From assembly GCA_963844885.1 (NCBI GenBank), contig CAWJQA010000018.1, forward strand, positions 558,001-622,000: a DNA stretch of 64,000 nt, written 5' to 3'. The notes beneath the pieces were generated by a model. That model was not told the origin of the DNA. It searched no databases and saw only the letters and a program-made list of their open reading frames with translations. Source of the stretch: DATMER01 sp963844885 (GTDB taxonomy: Bacteria; Acidobacteriota; Thermoanaerobaculia; Multivoradales; UBA5704). A program made the translations under genes and the position numbers. Of the stretch, positions 56,870 to 64,000 are shown piece after piece. Position 1 is the stretch's first letter, and every line of letters starts with the position of its first letter.

Positions 56870-57438
56870 GTTTCGAGCAGCCCCGGAGGCAGGTCCAGCT
56901 CGATCCGGCCGCGCTCCACGTCCACTTTCTTCAAAAAGCTCCGGACGAAGGGGATCGGAATCTCCCGCTCGCCGTCCGATACCACCAACAGCAGCCCCCC
57001 TCCGTCCTCCAGCAGATCGATCACCTCGCCGAGATCCTCGCCTTCGGTCTCACAACGGCAGCCGAGGAGCTGGTACCAGTAGTAGGTGCCTTCCGGCGGC
57101 GCGGGAACCCGGGAGCGTTCGACTTCGAGGAGGAGATCGCGCAGCGCTTCGGCCTGGTCCCGGTCGCGGCAGCCCGCGAAGCGGACGACGGCGCCCGACT
57201 TGTGATCCCGATAGGTTTCCACCGTGAGAGGAAGCGTCGGCCGGTCTTCCCGGACCCCCAGCACGGAGGCGCCGGGCCAGAGGCGGCCGGGCACGTCGCT
57301 CAAGACCTGGATGACGACTTCGCCGCGCACCCCGTGCGGGCGCAGGACGCGGCCGACGGCGACCCGCTCGGGCAGGTCGGCGCGCGCCGCGGAATCGCTG
57401 GCATCAGTCTTCGTCGTCCTCGAGGATTTCGAGCTCAT
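56851..57438 (-). CDS. rimM: Ribosome maturation factor RimM
   Basis: 195 residues from ATG 57438, overlapping khpA by 35 bp. VAVGRVLRPHGVRGEVVIQV is the RimM N-terminal signature; GTYYWYQLLGCRCETEGEDL starts the PRC-barrel. It assists 16S rRNA processing and binds S19. A second ATG three codons upstream (57447) is equally possible. Confidence 0.92.
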   Translation of the reverse strand: MSSKSSRTTKTDASDSAARADLPERVAVGRVLRPHGVRGEVVIQVLSDVPGRLWPGASVLGVREDRPTLPLTVETYRDHKSGAVVRFAGCRDRDQAEALRDLLLEVERSRVPAPPEGTYYWYQLLGCRCETEGEDLGEVIDLLEDGGGLLLVVSDGEREIPIPFVRSFLKKVDVERGRIELDLPPGLLETCASRS

Positions 57439-57655
57439 AGCGCACACCTCGCCGGTCCTCCCGGGTCTCCAACAGGGTGCGCAGCGCGCGAGCGGTCCGT
57501 CCCTGCCTGCCGATCACCTTGCCCAGATCGTCGGGAGCCACATTCAACTCGAGAATGTTGGCGCGCCGGCCCGGGATTTCGGTGACCTCCACCTCGTCCG
57601 GCTGATCGACCAGGAGGCGGATGAGCTCCGTGAAGTCGTCGACCAGCTCAGGCAC
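57404..57655 (-). CDS. khpA: KH-domain RNA-binding protein KhpA
   Basis: 83 residues. LGKVIGRQGRTARALRTLLE carries the GxxG loop of the KH fold that grips RNA. In other bacteria KhpA pairs with KhpB to bind RNA and influence cell division. It lies between rpsP and rimM, its usual place, and overlaps both. Confidence 0.93.
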   Translation of the reverse strand: MPELVDDFTELIRLLVDQPDEVEVTEIPGRRANILELNVAPDDLGKVIGRQGRTARALRTLLETREDRRGVRYELEILEDDED

Positions 57656-57890
57656 TCTTCTTCGCCTTGCCTACCAGCTTCTTGACGGTGGGGGACATCT
57701 GGGCGCCGCGCTCGACCCAGTACTGGGCGCGCACGGTGTCGATGTTCACGTGGGCCGGGTTCTTCGTGACGTCGTAGAACCCGATCTCTTCGACAGCCGC
57801 CGCGGTGGGCACGCTCCGGGAGTCGGACACCACCACGCGGAAGAAGGGATTGTTCCGGGCGCCCATGCGGCGCAGCCGAATTGTCAGCAT
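57648..57890 (-). CDS. rpsP: Ribosomal protein S16
   Basis: 80 residues from ATG 57890. MLTIRLRRMGARNNPFFRVV and EEIGFYDVTKNPAHVNIDTV are S16 signatures. First gene of the rpsP-khpA-rimM-trmD-rplS-rnhB-TPR block; it lies 111 bp after ffh on the same strand. Confidence 0.95.
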   Translation of the reverse strand: MLTIRLRRMGARNNPFFRVVVSDSRSVPTAAAVEEIGFYDVTKNPAHVNIDTVRAQYWVERGAQMSPTVKKLVGKAKKSA

Positions 57891-57978
57891 CTCTCTCGAC
57901 CTCCAAGGTTCTCGTTGGGCTGCGGCGGACAGGCCTCTACCAGAAGCGCCCGCGCGCAAAGAGGGGGGAGTGTAGCAC

Positions 57979-57997
57979 AGGACCGCCAAAGGGTCCT
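57979..57997 (-). terminator. Weak hairpin between ffh and rpsP
   Basis: AGGACC (57979-57984) pairs with GGTCCT (57992-57997) around GCCAAAG. On the minus strand it follows the ffh stop by four bases. No T-tract; attenuation is also possible. Confidence 0.35.
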
Positions 57998-58001
57998 ACC
58001 A

Positions 58002-59342
58002 CTACATCTTGAAACGCCCGCGGGCCGCGCCGCCCAGGGCCTTCTTCATGAACTTGCCCTGGACGCCCTTGAACATCTTCTTCATCCCCTTGTACTGCTT
58101 GAGGAGCCGGTTGATGTCCGCGACCGACGTCCCGGAGCCGATGGCGATACGCTTCCGGCGGCTGCCGTTGAGGATGTCCGGCCGGCGCCGCTCCTGCGGC
58201 GTCATCGAGTTGATGATCGCCTCGACCTTGCGCAGGCCGCTCTCGTCGACGTTGGAAGTGTCCATCCCCTTGAGCGGTCCGACCTTGGGCAGCAGCTCCA
58301 GCACCTGGGCGAGCGGGCCGAGCTTGCGGATCTGCCGGAGCTGGTCGCGCAGGTCTTCCAGGGTGAACTCCTGCTCGACCATGCGGCGGGCCAGGCGCTC
58401 GGTCTCCGCCGAGTCGAGCCCCTGCTCGGCCTTCTCGATGAGCGACAGGACGTCGCCCATGCCGATCATGCGCGAGGCGAGGCGCTCCGGATGGAAGAGC
58501 TCCAGGTCGTCCGACTTCTCGCCGACGCCCACGAAGCGGATCGGCACCCGGGCCACGGTGCGGATCGACAGCGCGGCGCCGCCGCGGGAGTCGCCGTCGA
58601 GCTTGGTCAGGATGACGCCGGTGAGCGGCAGGGTGGAGGAGAACTGCTCGGCGCTCTTGACCGCGTCCTGGCCGGTCATGGAGTCGGCCACGAAGAGGGT
58701 CTCGTGCGGCTGGATCTTGTCGGCCAGCCGCCGGATCTCCTCCATGAGCGCGGTGTCCACGTGCAGGCGGCCGGCGGTGTCCATGATCATGACGTCGTGG
58801 CCGCGCTGGCGGGCGAAGGCGAGTGCGCGGACGCCGAGCGCCACCACGTCCTCGCCCGGCTCGGGCTCGACGACCGGCACGTCCACCCCCTTGCCCACCT
58901 GCTTGAGCTGCTCCACGGCGGCGGCGCGCTGGAGGTCGCCGGCCACGAGGATCGGGTGCCGGCCGCGCTTCTTGAGCTGTTTGGCGATCTTGCCGGAGGT
59001 GGTGGTCTTGCCCGAGCCCTGGAGGCCGCAAAGCATGATGACCGTCGGCCGGCCGTCGAGGCGGAGGTCGGTCCCCTCCTCGCCGAGCAGCGCGGCGAGC
59101 TCGTCGCGCACGATCTTGACCACCTGCTGAGCCGGAGTGAGGCTCTCCATCACCTCCTGCCCGAGCGCGCGCTCGCGCACCCGCTCGACGAACGGCTTCA
59201 CGACCCGGAGATGGACGTCCGCCTCGAGCAGCGCCAGCCGGATCTGGCGTAGCGCCGCATCCAGAGCCTCGGGCGTGACCTTGCCCTCGCCCTTGAGCTG
59301 GCGGAAGACGTCCTGGAGCTTTCCTTGCAGACCGTCGAACAT
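58002..59342 (-). CDS. ffh: Signal recognition particle protein Ffh
   Basis: 446 residues from ATG 59342. MFDGLQGKLQDVFRQLKGEG begins the N domain; GLQGSGKTTTSGKIAKQLKK is the G1 loop, MIMDTAGRLHVDTALMEEIR and LTKLDGDSRGGAALSIR are further GTPase motifs, and the Met-rich M domain (SGTSVADINRLLKQYKGMKK) ends the protein. It binds 4.5S RNA and targets nascent membrane proteins. The leader next to the start codon carries no clear Shine-Dalgarno and is the segment duplicated at 63,933. Confidence 0.95.
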   Translation of the reverse strand: MFDGLQGKLQDVFRQLKGEGKVTPEALDAALRQIRLALLEADVHLRVVKPFVERVRERALGQEVMESLTPAQQVVKIVRDELAALLGEEGTDLRLDGRPTVIMLCGLQGSGKTTTSGKIAKQLKKRGRHPILVAGDLQRAAAVEQLKQVGKGVDVPVVEPEPGEDVVALGVRALAFARQRGHDVMIMDTAGRLHVDTALMEEIRRLADKIQPHETLFVADSMTGQDAVKSAEQFSSTLPLTGVILTKLDGDSRGGAALSIRTVARVPIRFVGVGEKSDDLELFHPERLASRMIGMGDVLSLIEKAEQGLDSAETERLARRMVEQEFTLEDLRDQLRQIRKLGPLAQVLELLPKVGPLKGMDTSNVDESGLRKVEAIINSMTPQERRRPDILNGSRRKRIAIGSGTSVADINRLLKQYKGMKKMFKGVQGKFMKKALGGAARGRFKM

Positions 59343-59399
59343 GGGACGGGGATGGTAGCACGGAGGGAGGAAGTCCTCACTCCTCCCGCTATGGGAGGA
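59335..59399. repeat. 65-bp direct repeat, copy 1 (ffh start region)
   Basis: Covers the first eight bases of ffh and its leader up to a TCCTCCC/GGGAGGA hairpin (59381-59399). An identical 65-bp copy lies at 63933-63997, 4,598 bp away. Confidence 0.9.
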
Positions 59400-59426
59400 A
59401 TCGCTGGCGGAGGTGGGGGCGGTTGG

Positions 59427-62400
59427 ATGAAGACCGCAGCCGAGACGCCGTACCGGCGGGTTGAGAGGCTTTACCGGCGGGTACAGAGGTTGTACCGGCG
59501 GGTTCAGGGCCGTACCGGCGGGTTGAGAGGCCGTACCGGCGGGTACAGAGGCCGTACCGGCGGGTTCAGGGGCCTTACCGGCGGGTTCAGGGGCTTTACC
59601 GGCGGGTACAGGGGCCGTACCGGCGGGTACAGGGGCCGTACCGGCGGGTTGAGAGGCTTTACCGGCGGGTTCAGAGGCCGTACCAGCGGGTCTCCAGGAG
59701 GCAGCGAGGCACAATCCCCATGCGGAGATCCCGGCCCAGTTTGTGCGGGCGGCGTGACCGCCAAAACCGAGCACTGTTTCGATGCCGCGACCGGTTTTCT
59801 TCAGCGTACCCGCACGCTCAAGACGGGCACCACCCGCGGCGCCAACGATCTCGTCGCGGTCTTCACGCCCACCGGCGGCAACCTGACCCGGGAAGAGTAC
59901 TACGGCGGCGACCAGCAGACCCTCGGCACGGGCGAGCTCTGCAGCCTGTCCTTGCCAGCCAACCAGTACCGGATCGATCACACCTGGCAGTATGGGGTCG
60001 GCAACCTTTCCCAATACTACGATGCCGCCGGCAGCGCGCTGTCGTTCAAAAGCCTGGATACGGACATCGATCTGTCCTCGGGGCTGGTCACGAAAAGCCG
60101 CGACACCTCGCTCATCGGCACCAGCTACGAATACGACAACTCGGGCCGGCTGACCGCGGTCAAGCCGGACTCGGGTCACGACGGCTGGACGATCTACACC
60201 TACAGCCGTTCGCTCGGAGCCAGCTCGCCCGCCCAGGTCCAGGTCTCGCGCCAGCCGAACGGCGGCGGCACGGCCCTGGCCGAATCGATCATCAAATACG
60301 ACTCCTTCGGCAGGGTCTGGCAGGAGCACACGAAGATGCCGGATGGTACCTGGTCGATCCGCCAGACGAGCTACAACCCACTACATTGGAAAACGCAGGT
60401 CACCGAGCAGGGCAACACCGCGGAGAAAACTGAGTATCTCAACTACGACCCGTTCGGCCGGCCCACCACCATCCGGCCGCCGGACGGCTCGGCTCACGAC
60501 GTGACCCTCGCATACCTGGGCGTGCGAAAAGTCAGCCGGACCTCCAAGGTAGGCAACACCATCACGGGCACGACCATCAACGAGGTGCTCTCGACCACCC
60601 AGGAATTCTACGATCGCCAAGGCCGGCTCTATCAGGTGAAGGAACAGGCGGAGTCGAACGGCAACGACGCCACCACAACCTACTTCTACGATGCCGGCAA
60701 CCGCTTGAGCCGGGTGCGGCAGGTGGCGGTGGCCGGGACGCAAAACCGTTACTTCACGTATGACAACCGGGGTTTCCTGACGAGCGAGCAACATCCGGAA
60801 AAGGGAGCCGATCCCGGCGGCAACGGCACGGTGACCTATTCGAAGTACGATGCCAGAGGCCACGCCGGGAGAAAGGTGGACGGCCCGAACGACCTGACCT
60901 TCACCTACGACCGTGCCGAGCGCCTCAAGCAGGTGGATGCGACCGGCGGCAACATCCTGAAAGTCTTCAACTACGGCACGTCCAACGCCGCGGGTACCAG
61001 GACGAACGGCCGGCTGGAGTCGGCGCTGCGCTACAACTACGTAGGTACGCCGTTCAACGCCACAGTACTGATGACGGAAACCTACACCTACGGCGGCCGG
61101 CAAGGGAGAGCGTCGAGCCGCGTGACCCAGATGACCTACAACGGGACGCCCGGCGAATCGTTCTCGCAATCCTGGACCTGGAACGCTCTGGGTGACCTCG
61201 GCAGCATCACCTATCCGGCCTGCCAGTTCGCGGCCTGCGTGCCGGTCACCCGTTCGATCTCGCCAGGATACACGAACGGGTTCTTGACATCCGTACCCGG
61301 ATGGGCGACCCTCAGCTATCATGCGAACGGCATGGTCAACCAGATCACCCACTCGAACGGTGTCGTGGACACCCAGGCGAACGACCCGGACAGCATGAGG
61401 CGCCCCTCCTCGATCTCGTCGGCGAAAGGGACCACGACGCTCTGGAGCTCGGGAACGTATGCCTATGACGGCACCGGCAACGTGGTGAAGACCGGCAGCG
61501 GCTATTATCTCTACGACCGGGTGAGCCGTCTTCTCGAAGGCCACGTCTACGACGGCGCGACCGGCGGCGGTACCCAGAAATGGCAGAGTTACAGCTACGA
61601 CCCGTTCGGCAACATTCTCGCCATCGGCGGCACGAGCGGCCGTTCGACGCCGACGAGTGCGGCCACCAACCGTCTGAACGGGACCGGAACGTCTTACGAC
61701 ACCGCGGGCAATTTGATCGCCTGGAACGGCAGCACCTATCAATATGACGGCTTCAATCAGATGACCCGCATGAAATCCGGAGCCGAGGACTGGGTTTACA
61801 TCTACACCGCGGGCGATGAGCGCTTCTGGTCCTACCGCGTGGGCGGAGGCGGCTCGCTCTGGGCGCTCCGGGACCTGGACGGCAAGCTTCTCCGCGAGTA
61901 CGAGGCCCACACTTCCTGGAGCACCTTCAAGGACTATATCTACCGGGACAGTCAGCTCCTAGCCTCCTCCCATCCCACCGAAGGAGTCCGGCATCTCCAC
62001 CTCGATCATTTGGGAACTCCGCGACTGGTGACCGCCGGGAGCACCGGCGGTGACTTTTTCACGCTGACGCCCTGCCGGGTGCTCGACACCCGTGATCAGG
62101 CGACGCCGCTTACTCCCGGCGAGACGCGAACGGTAACCCTGGCTGGCGTCTGCGGTATTCCGAGCAGCGCCACCGCGGTGTCGATCAACATCACCGCAGT
62201 TGACTCCACGGCGCAGGGCGAAATGACCGCCTGGCCGGCCAACGAGCCGCAGCCGGTCACCTCGGCGATCTCCTATCAAGCGAGCCTCAACCGGGCCAAC
62301 AACGGGATCCTGAAGCTGGGAAACGGCGCCTTGTCGTTCTTCGCCAATCAACTCTCCGGCACCGTCCACCTGGTCATCGACGTCAACGGTTACTTCACGG

Positions 62401-63284
62401 AACCGGCCGGAGCCGTCGTTGCGTATCACGTCTACTACCCGTTTGGAGAAGAGGCCACGGCGTTCAACCAGGACACCGAGCAGATGAAGTTCACGGGGCA
62501 CGAGCGGGATCTGGCGAGTTTGGCGGGGGCGGGGGATGATTTGGATTATATGCATGCTCGGCATTGCAGTCCGCTTACGGGGCGGTTTCTCAGTCTTGAC
62601 CCAACTCTGGAGAGCGTAAGTCCCTTCGTGCCCCAAAGCTGGAATCGTTACAGCTACGTGCAGGGCAATCCACTTCTTTATGTAGATCCAACAGGAGCGC
62701 TTCTTGTTTTTGCCGGAAGCAAAGCGAATCTGGAGAAACTTCAGGCGTTTGTTAGCGACGCCCTGCAGGGCTACGAGCTCAAGATAAACAAGAATGGTAC
62801 GGCGGTACTCGTTGCGAACAACACCCAAGGCCCCCCTACGCCCGAGCAGGCAGCACTGGCTGGCGCGCTTTCTGATGCCATCAACCGTAGCGAGGTTATT
62901 CGCATTGGTGTCGAGTCCGGTGCATCGGACGTTCTTATCGGAAACTATTCCTCGGGTAAGATTGATATACAAGATATTGCGTCTATTGGCCCGGGGATTG
63001 CATTAAGCTCCGCTTCTGCATTTGCACATGAAGTCGTCGAGCAAACCGCCAAGCAGGTTCGCCATCTCTCAGATTCCAGAAAGCATCAGAACTTTGCTCA
63101 TGGTTTCGGAATAGCGGCGCAGAACAGGGTATCCGGATTCACGCGCGGGCGGACCAATGACGACCTGCTTGATTATGCCACTGGGAGCGGATATATTCTT
63201 ACGGAACAGTCCCAGGGAGGTCGAGCAGTCCTGGTAATTCTGCAGTGGTCCAACGGCAACCTTGTTAAGGTAATTCGCCGATGA
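59427..63284 (+). CDS. RHS repeat protein with inserted surface domain and variable C-terminal tip
   Basis: About 1,285 residues if ATG 59427 (GGAGGTGG upstream) is used; the true start is unclear because the first 85 residues are the 21-bp repeat. From about 59,760 come YD/RHS repeats (YEYDNSGRLTAVKPDSG, YDPFGRPTTIRPPDGSAHDV, YFYDAGNRLSRV, YDGFNQMTRMKSGAEDWVYI). The core LDHLGTPRLVTAGSTGG is interrupted by a roughly 115-residue beta domain (FTLTPCRVLDTRDQATPLTP to VIDVNGYFTEPAG) and resumes at VVAYHVYYPFGEEATAFNQD. RFLSLDPTLES and NRYSYVQGNPLLYVDPTGA end the core; the last ~200 residues are a unique tip with AFAHEVVEQTAKQVRHLSD. No signal peptide. RHS proteins form shells that enclose a C-terminal toxin; that role here is inference. 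Confidence 0.8.
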   Translation: MKTAAETPYRRVERLYRRVQRLYRRVQGRTGGLRGRTGGYRGRTGGFRGLTGGFRGFTGGYRGRTGGYRGRTGGLRGFTGGFRGRTSGSPGGSEAQSPCGDPGPVCAGGVTAKTEHCFDAATGFLQRTRTLKTGTTRGANDLVAVFTPTGGNLTREEYYGGDQQTLGTGELCSLSLPANQYRIDHTWQYGVGNLSQYYDAAGSALSFKSLDTDIDLSSGLVTKSRDTSLIGTSYEYDNSGRLTAVKPDSGHDGWTIYTYSRSLGASSPAQVQVSRQPNGGGTALAESIIKYDSFGRVWQEHTKMPDGTWSIRQTSYNPLHWKTQVTEQGNTAEKTEYLNYDPFGRPTTIRPPDGSAHDVTLAYLGVRKVSRTSKVGNTITGTTINEVLSTTQEFYDRQGRLYQVKEQAESNGNDATTTYFYDAGNRLSRVRQVAVAGTQNRYFTYDNRGFLTSEQHPEKGADPGGNGTVTYSKYDARGHAGRKVDGPNDLTFTYDRAERLKQVDATGGNILKVFNYGTSNAAGTRTNGRLESALRYNYVGTPFNATVLMTETYTYGGRQGRASSRVTQMTYNGTPGESFSQSWTWNALGDLGSITYPACQFAACVPVTRSISPGYTNGFLTSVPGWATLSYHANGMVNQITHSNGVVDTQANDPDSMRRPSSISSAKGTTTLWSSGTYAYDGTGNVVKTGSGYYLYDRVSRLLEGHVYDGATGGGTQKWQSYSYDPFGNILAIGGTSGRSTPTSAATNRLNGTGTSYDTAGNLIAWNGSTYQYDGFNQMTRMKSGAEDWVYIYTAGDERFWSYRVGGGGSLWALRDLDGKLLREYEAHTSWSTFKDYIYRDSQLLASSHPTEGVRHLHLDHLGTPRLVTAGSTGGDFFTLTPCRVLDTRDQATPLTPGETRTVTLAGVCGIPSSATAVSINITAVDSTAQGEMTAWPANEPQPVTSAISYQASLNRANNGILKLGNGALSFFANQLSGTVHLVIDVNGYFTEPAGAVVAYHVYYPFGEEATAFNQDTEQMKFTGHERDLASLAGAGDDLDYMHARHCSPLTGRFLSLDPTLESVSPFVPQSWNRYSYVQGNPLLYVDPTGALLVFAGSKANLEKLQAFVSDALQGYELKINKNGTAVLVANNTQGPPTPEQAALAGALSDAINRSEVIRIGVESGASDVLIGNYSSGKIDIQDIASIGPGIALSSASAFAHEVVEQTAKQVRHLSDSRKHQNFAHGFGIAAQNRVSGFTRGRTNDDLLDYATGSGYILTEQSQGGRAVLVILQWSNGNLVKVIRR
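59451..59690. repeat. 21-bp tandem repeat, about 12 copies
   Basis: Units begin TACCGGCGGGT at 59451, 59472, 59493, 59513, 59534, 59555, 59576, 59597, 59618, 59639, 59660 and 59681 (the last TACCAGCGGG). Eleven intervals are 21 bp except one of 20. Unit consensus TACCGGCGGGTnnAGrGGCcg. Because the period is a multiple of three, long open frames run through it on both strands (RTGGYRG-like one way, PLNPPVR-like the other). Confidence 0.9.
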
Positions 63285-63661
63285 GAAGCCGCACTTCAAG
63301 ACCTTTCGTTTATTCGTCTATAGTTTTCGTCGTTTGCTTGTTGGCTTTGGCTCACTATTATAAAGGAACCGCTTCACAGAGAAGGGCGCGTGAAATTTGG
63401 CAAGAGCATGAACGTGTAGTCATCGACGCCGCGAACGGCAAACGCGTAGACCTCAATGCTTACGCGGAAGCGTCTCTTTTCTTCGATGCGCTCACTGGCA
63501 TTGATGTCCCGAGCGAACACTCTACATTCATTGAAGCGATGCCTAACAAGAATACAGCCTCTGCCATTGAGCCGCTGCGGCTCTGGTATGAAGAGAATAA
63601 GGCTAGGCTCTACTGGGACGAGCAGCGGAAAGAAGTGAGACTGTTGCCTGCCGATGATTGA
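63281..63661 (+). CDS. Candidate immunity protein for the RHS tip
   Basis: 126 residues starting ATG 63281, overlapping the RHS stop by four bases. PFVYSSIVFVVCLLALAHYY is a single membrane segment; the rest is a soluble, probably periplasmic domain (RREARE-like helix, LNAYAEASLFFDALTGIDVP, IEPLRLWYEENKARLYWDEQ). Base composition is visibly lower in GC than the rest of the window, like the RHS tip before it. A small gene directly after a toxin-bearing RHS tip is usually its immunity gene; no family is recognised. Confidence 0.5.
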   Translation: MRSRTSRPFVYSSIVFVVCLLALAHYYKGTASQRRAREIWQEHERVVIDAANGKRVDLNAYAEASLFFDALTGIDVPSEHSTFIEAMPNKNTASAIEPLRLWYEENKARLYWDEQRKEVRLLPADD

Positions 63662-63673
63662 ACTCGTGCGAAA

Positions 63674-63932
63674 GGCAACGGAGACCCCAGCGAATCCTTT
63701 TCGCAGTCCTGGACCTGAAATGCCCTGGGCGACCTCGGCAGCGTCACCTATCCAGCCTGCCAGTTCGCGGCCTGCGTGCCGGTCACCCGCTCGATCTCGC
63801 CAGGATACACGAACGGGTTCTTGACATCCGTACCGGGATGGGCCACTCTCAGCTATCATGCGAACGGCATGGTCAACCAGGTCACCCACTCGAACGGCGT
63901 GGCGGACACCCAGGCCAACGACCCGGACGGCA
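63674..63932 (+). pseudogene. Displaced RHS core fragment
   Basis: Closely repeats the RHS gene around 61,135-61,395: LGDLGSVTYPACQFAACVPV, then SISPGYTNGFLTSVPGWATL, SYHANGMVNQVTHSNGVADT. It differs by scattered substitutions and has a TGA in place of a Trp codon (ACCTGAAAT at about 63,713). It has no start and ends abruptly at the 65-bp repeat. Such orphan fragments follow toxin/immunity pairs in RHS loci and can recombine to swap tips. Confidence 0.8.
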
Positions 63933-63997
63933 TCGAACATGGGACGGGGATGGTAGCACGGAGGGAGGAAGTCCTCACTCCTCCCGCTATGGGAGGA
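63933..63997. repeat. 65-bp direct repeat, copy 2
   Basis: Identical to 59335-59399, but fused to the end of the RHS fragment instead of to ffh. The two copies diverge right after GGGAGGA (A in copy 1, C in copy 2). Confidence 0.9.
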
Positions 63998-64000
63998 CTT

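Noticed and set aside
59451..59690. 21-bp repeats considered as a CRISPR array
   Set aside because: Units are contiguous with no unique spacers.
59343..60329. Upstream extension of the ffh frame
   Set aside because: It is repeat and antisense RHS sequence; Ffh begins at its conserved MFDGLQGKL start.

Overview
The window is high-GC, gene-dense DNA from a Gram-negative (diderm) bacterium. LpxH, an MlaEFD-type lipid transport operon and a lipoprotein indicate an outer membrane. The GWxTD-domain lipoprotein, the paired HTH-TPR regulators, the DUF4097 protein and the RHS protein carrying an inserted surface domain resemble Acidobacteriota (Thermoanaerobaculia-like) genomes. That affiliation is inference; there is no rRNA gene to test it. 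I saw no rRNA, tRNA, CRISPR array or insertion sequence.

Layout. 0.2-3.5 kb: oxidative pentose phosphate operon gnd-zwf-pgl (minus strand). 3.6-17.4 kb: polysaccharide region with a polyprenyl-phosphate sugar transferase, five GT4 glycosyltransferases and a large membrane protein, interrupted by toxin-antitoxin leftovers and a P2A-type ATPase. 17.4-19.7 kb: an unknown membrane-anchored protein and an Rpn-type nuclease. 19.8-25.1 kb: yceD-rpmF-plsX-fabD-fabG-acpP-fabF. 25.2-29.5 kb: a DUF4097 protein, then a short-chain dehydrogenase, hydroxyacyl-CoA dehydrogenase, ferritin-like protein and KynB. 29.5-32.1 kb: a class I lanthipeptide locus (LanB, LanC) cut at both ends. 32.2-34.5 kb: folE, a GWxTD lipoprotein and a FabH-like synthase. 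34.5-38.3 kb: a hairpin array, then two HTH-TPR paralogs flanking a small secreted Cys-repeat peptide gene. 38.5-40.6 kb: a ClpX-like ATPase, a TVP38 protein and a YggX-like protein. 40.6-44.0 kb: UDP-glucuronate 4-epimerase, ugd and uxs, which would supply UDP-GlcA, UDP-GalA and UDP-Xyl to the glycosyltransferases. 44.0-47.2 kb: mlaE-mlaF-mlaD. 47.3-52.1 kb: plsC, apbC, lpxH, phnP-like, aroA. 52.1-59.3 kb: the classic ffh / rpsP-khpA-rimM-trmD-rplS-rnhB block with a 928-residue TPR protein at its end. 59.4-64 kb: a 21-bp tandem repeat, an RHS protein with a variable C-terminal tip, a candidate immunity gene and a displaced RHS fragment.

The two most interesting loci are the HTH-TPR / repeat-peptide / HTH-TPR cassette (34.5-38.3 kb), which has the architecture of a peptide-sensing regulatory system, and the RHS toxin-like module at the right edge, where a 65-bp sequence from the ffh start recurs 4,598 bp away.

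Quality warning: single-base indels are dense at 0.2-3.5, 26.5-28.1, 29.5-32.1 and 40.6-46.8 kb, in genes that should be essential or conserved, while other stretches are nearly clean. I treat most of these as sequencing errors and give full gene spans rather than fragments.
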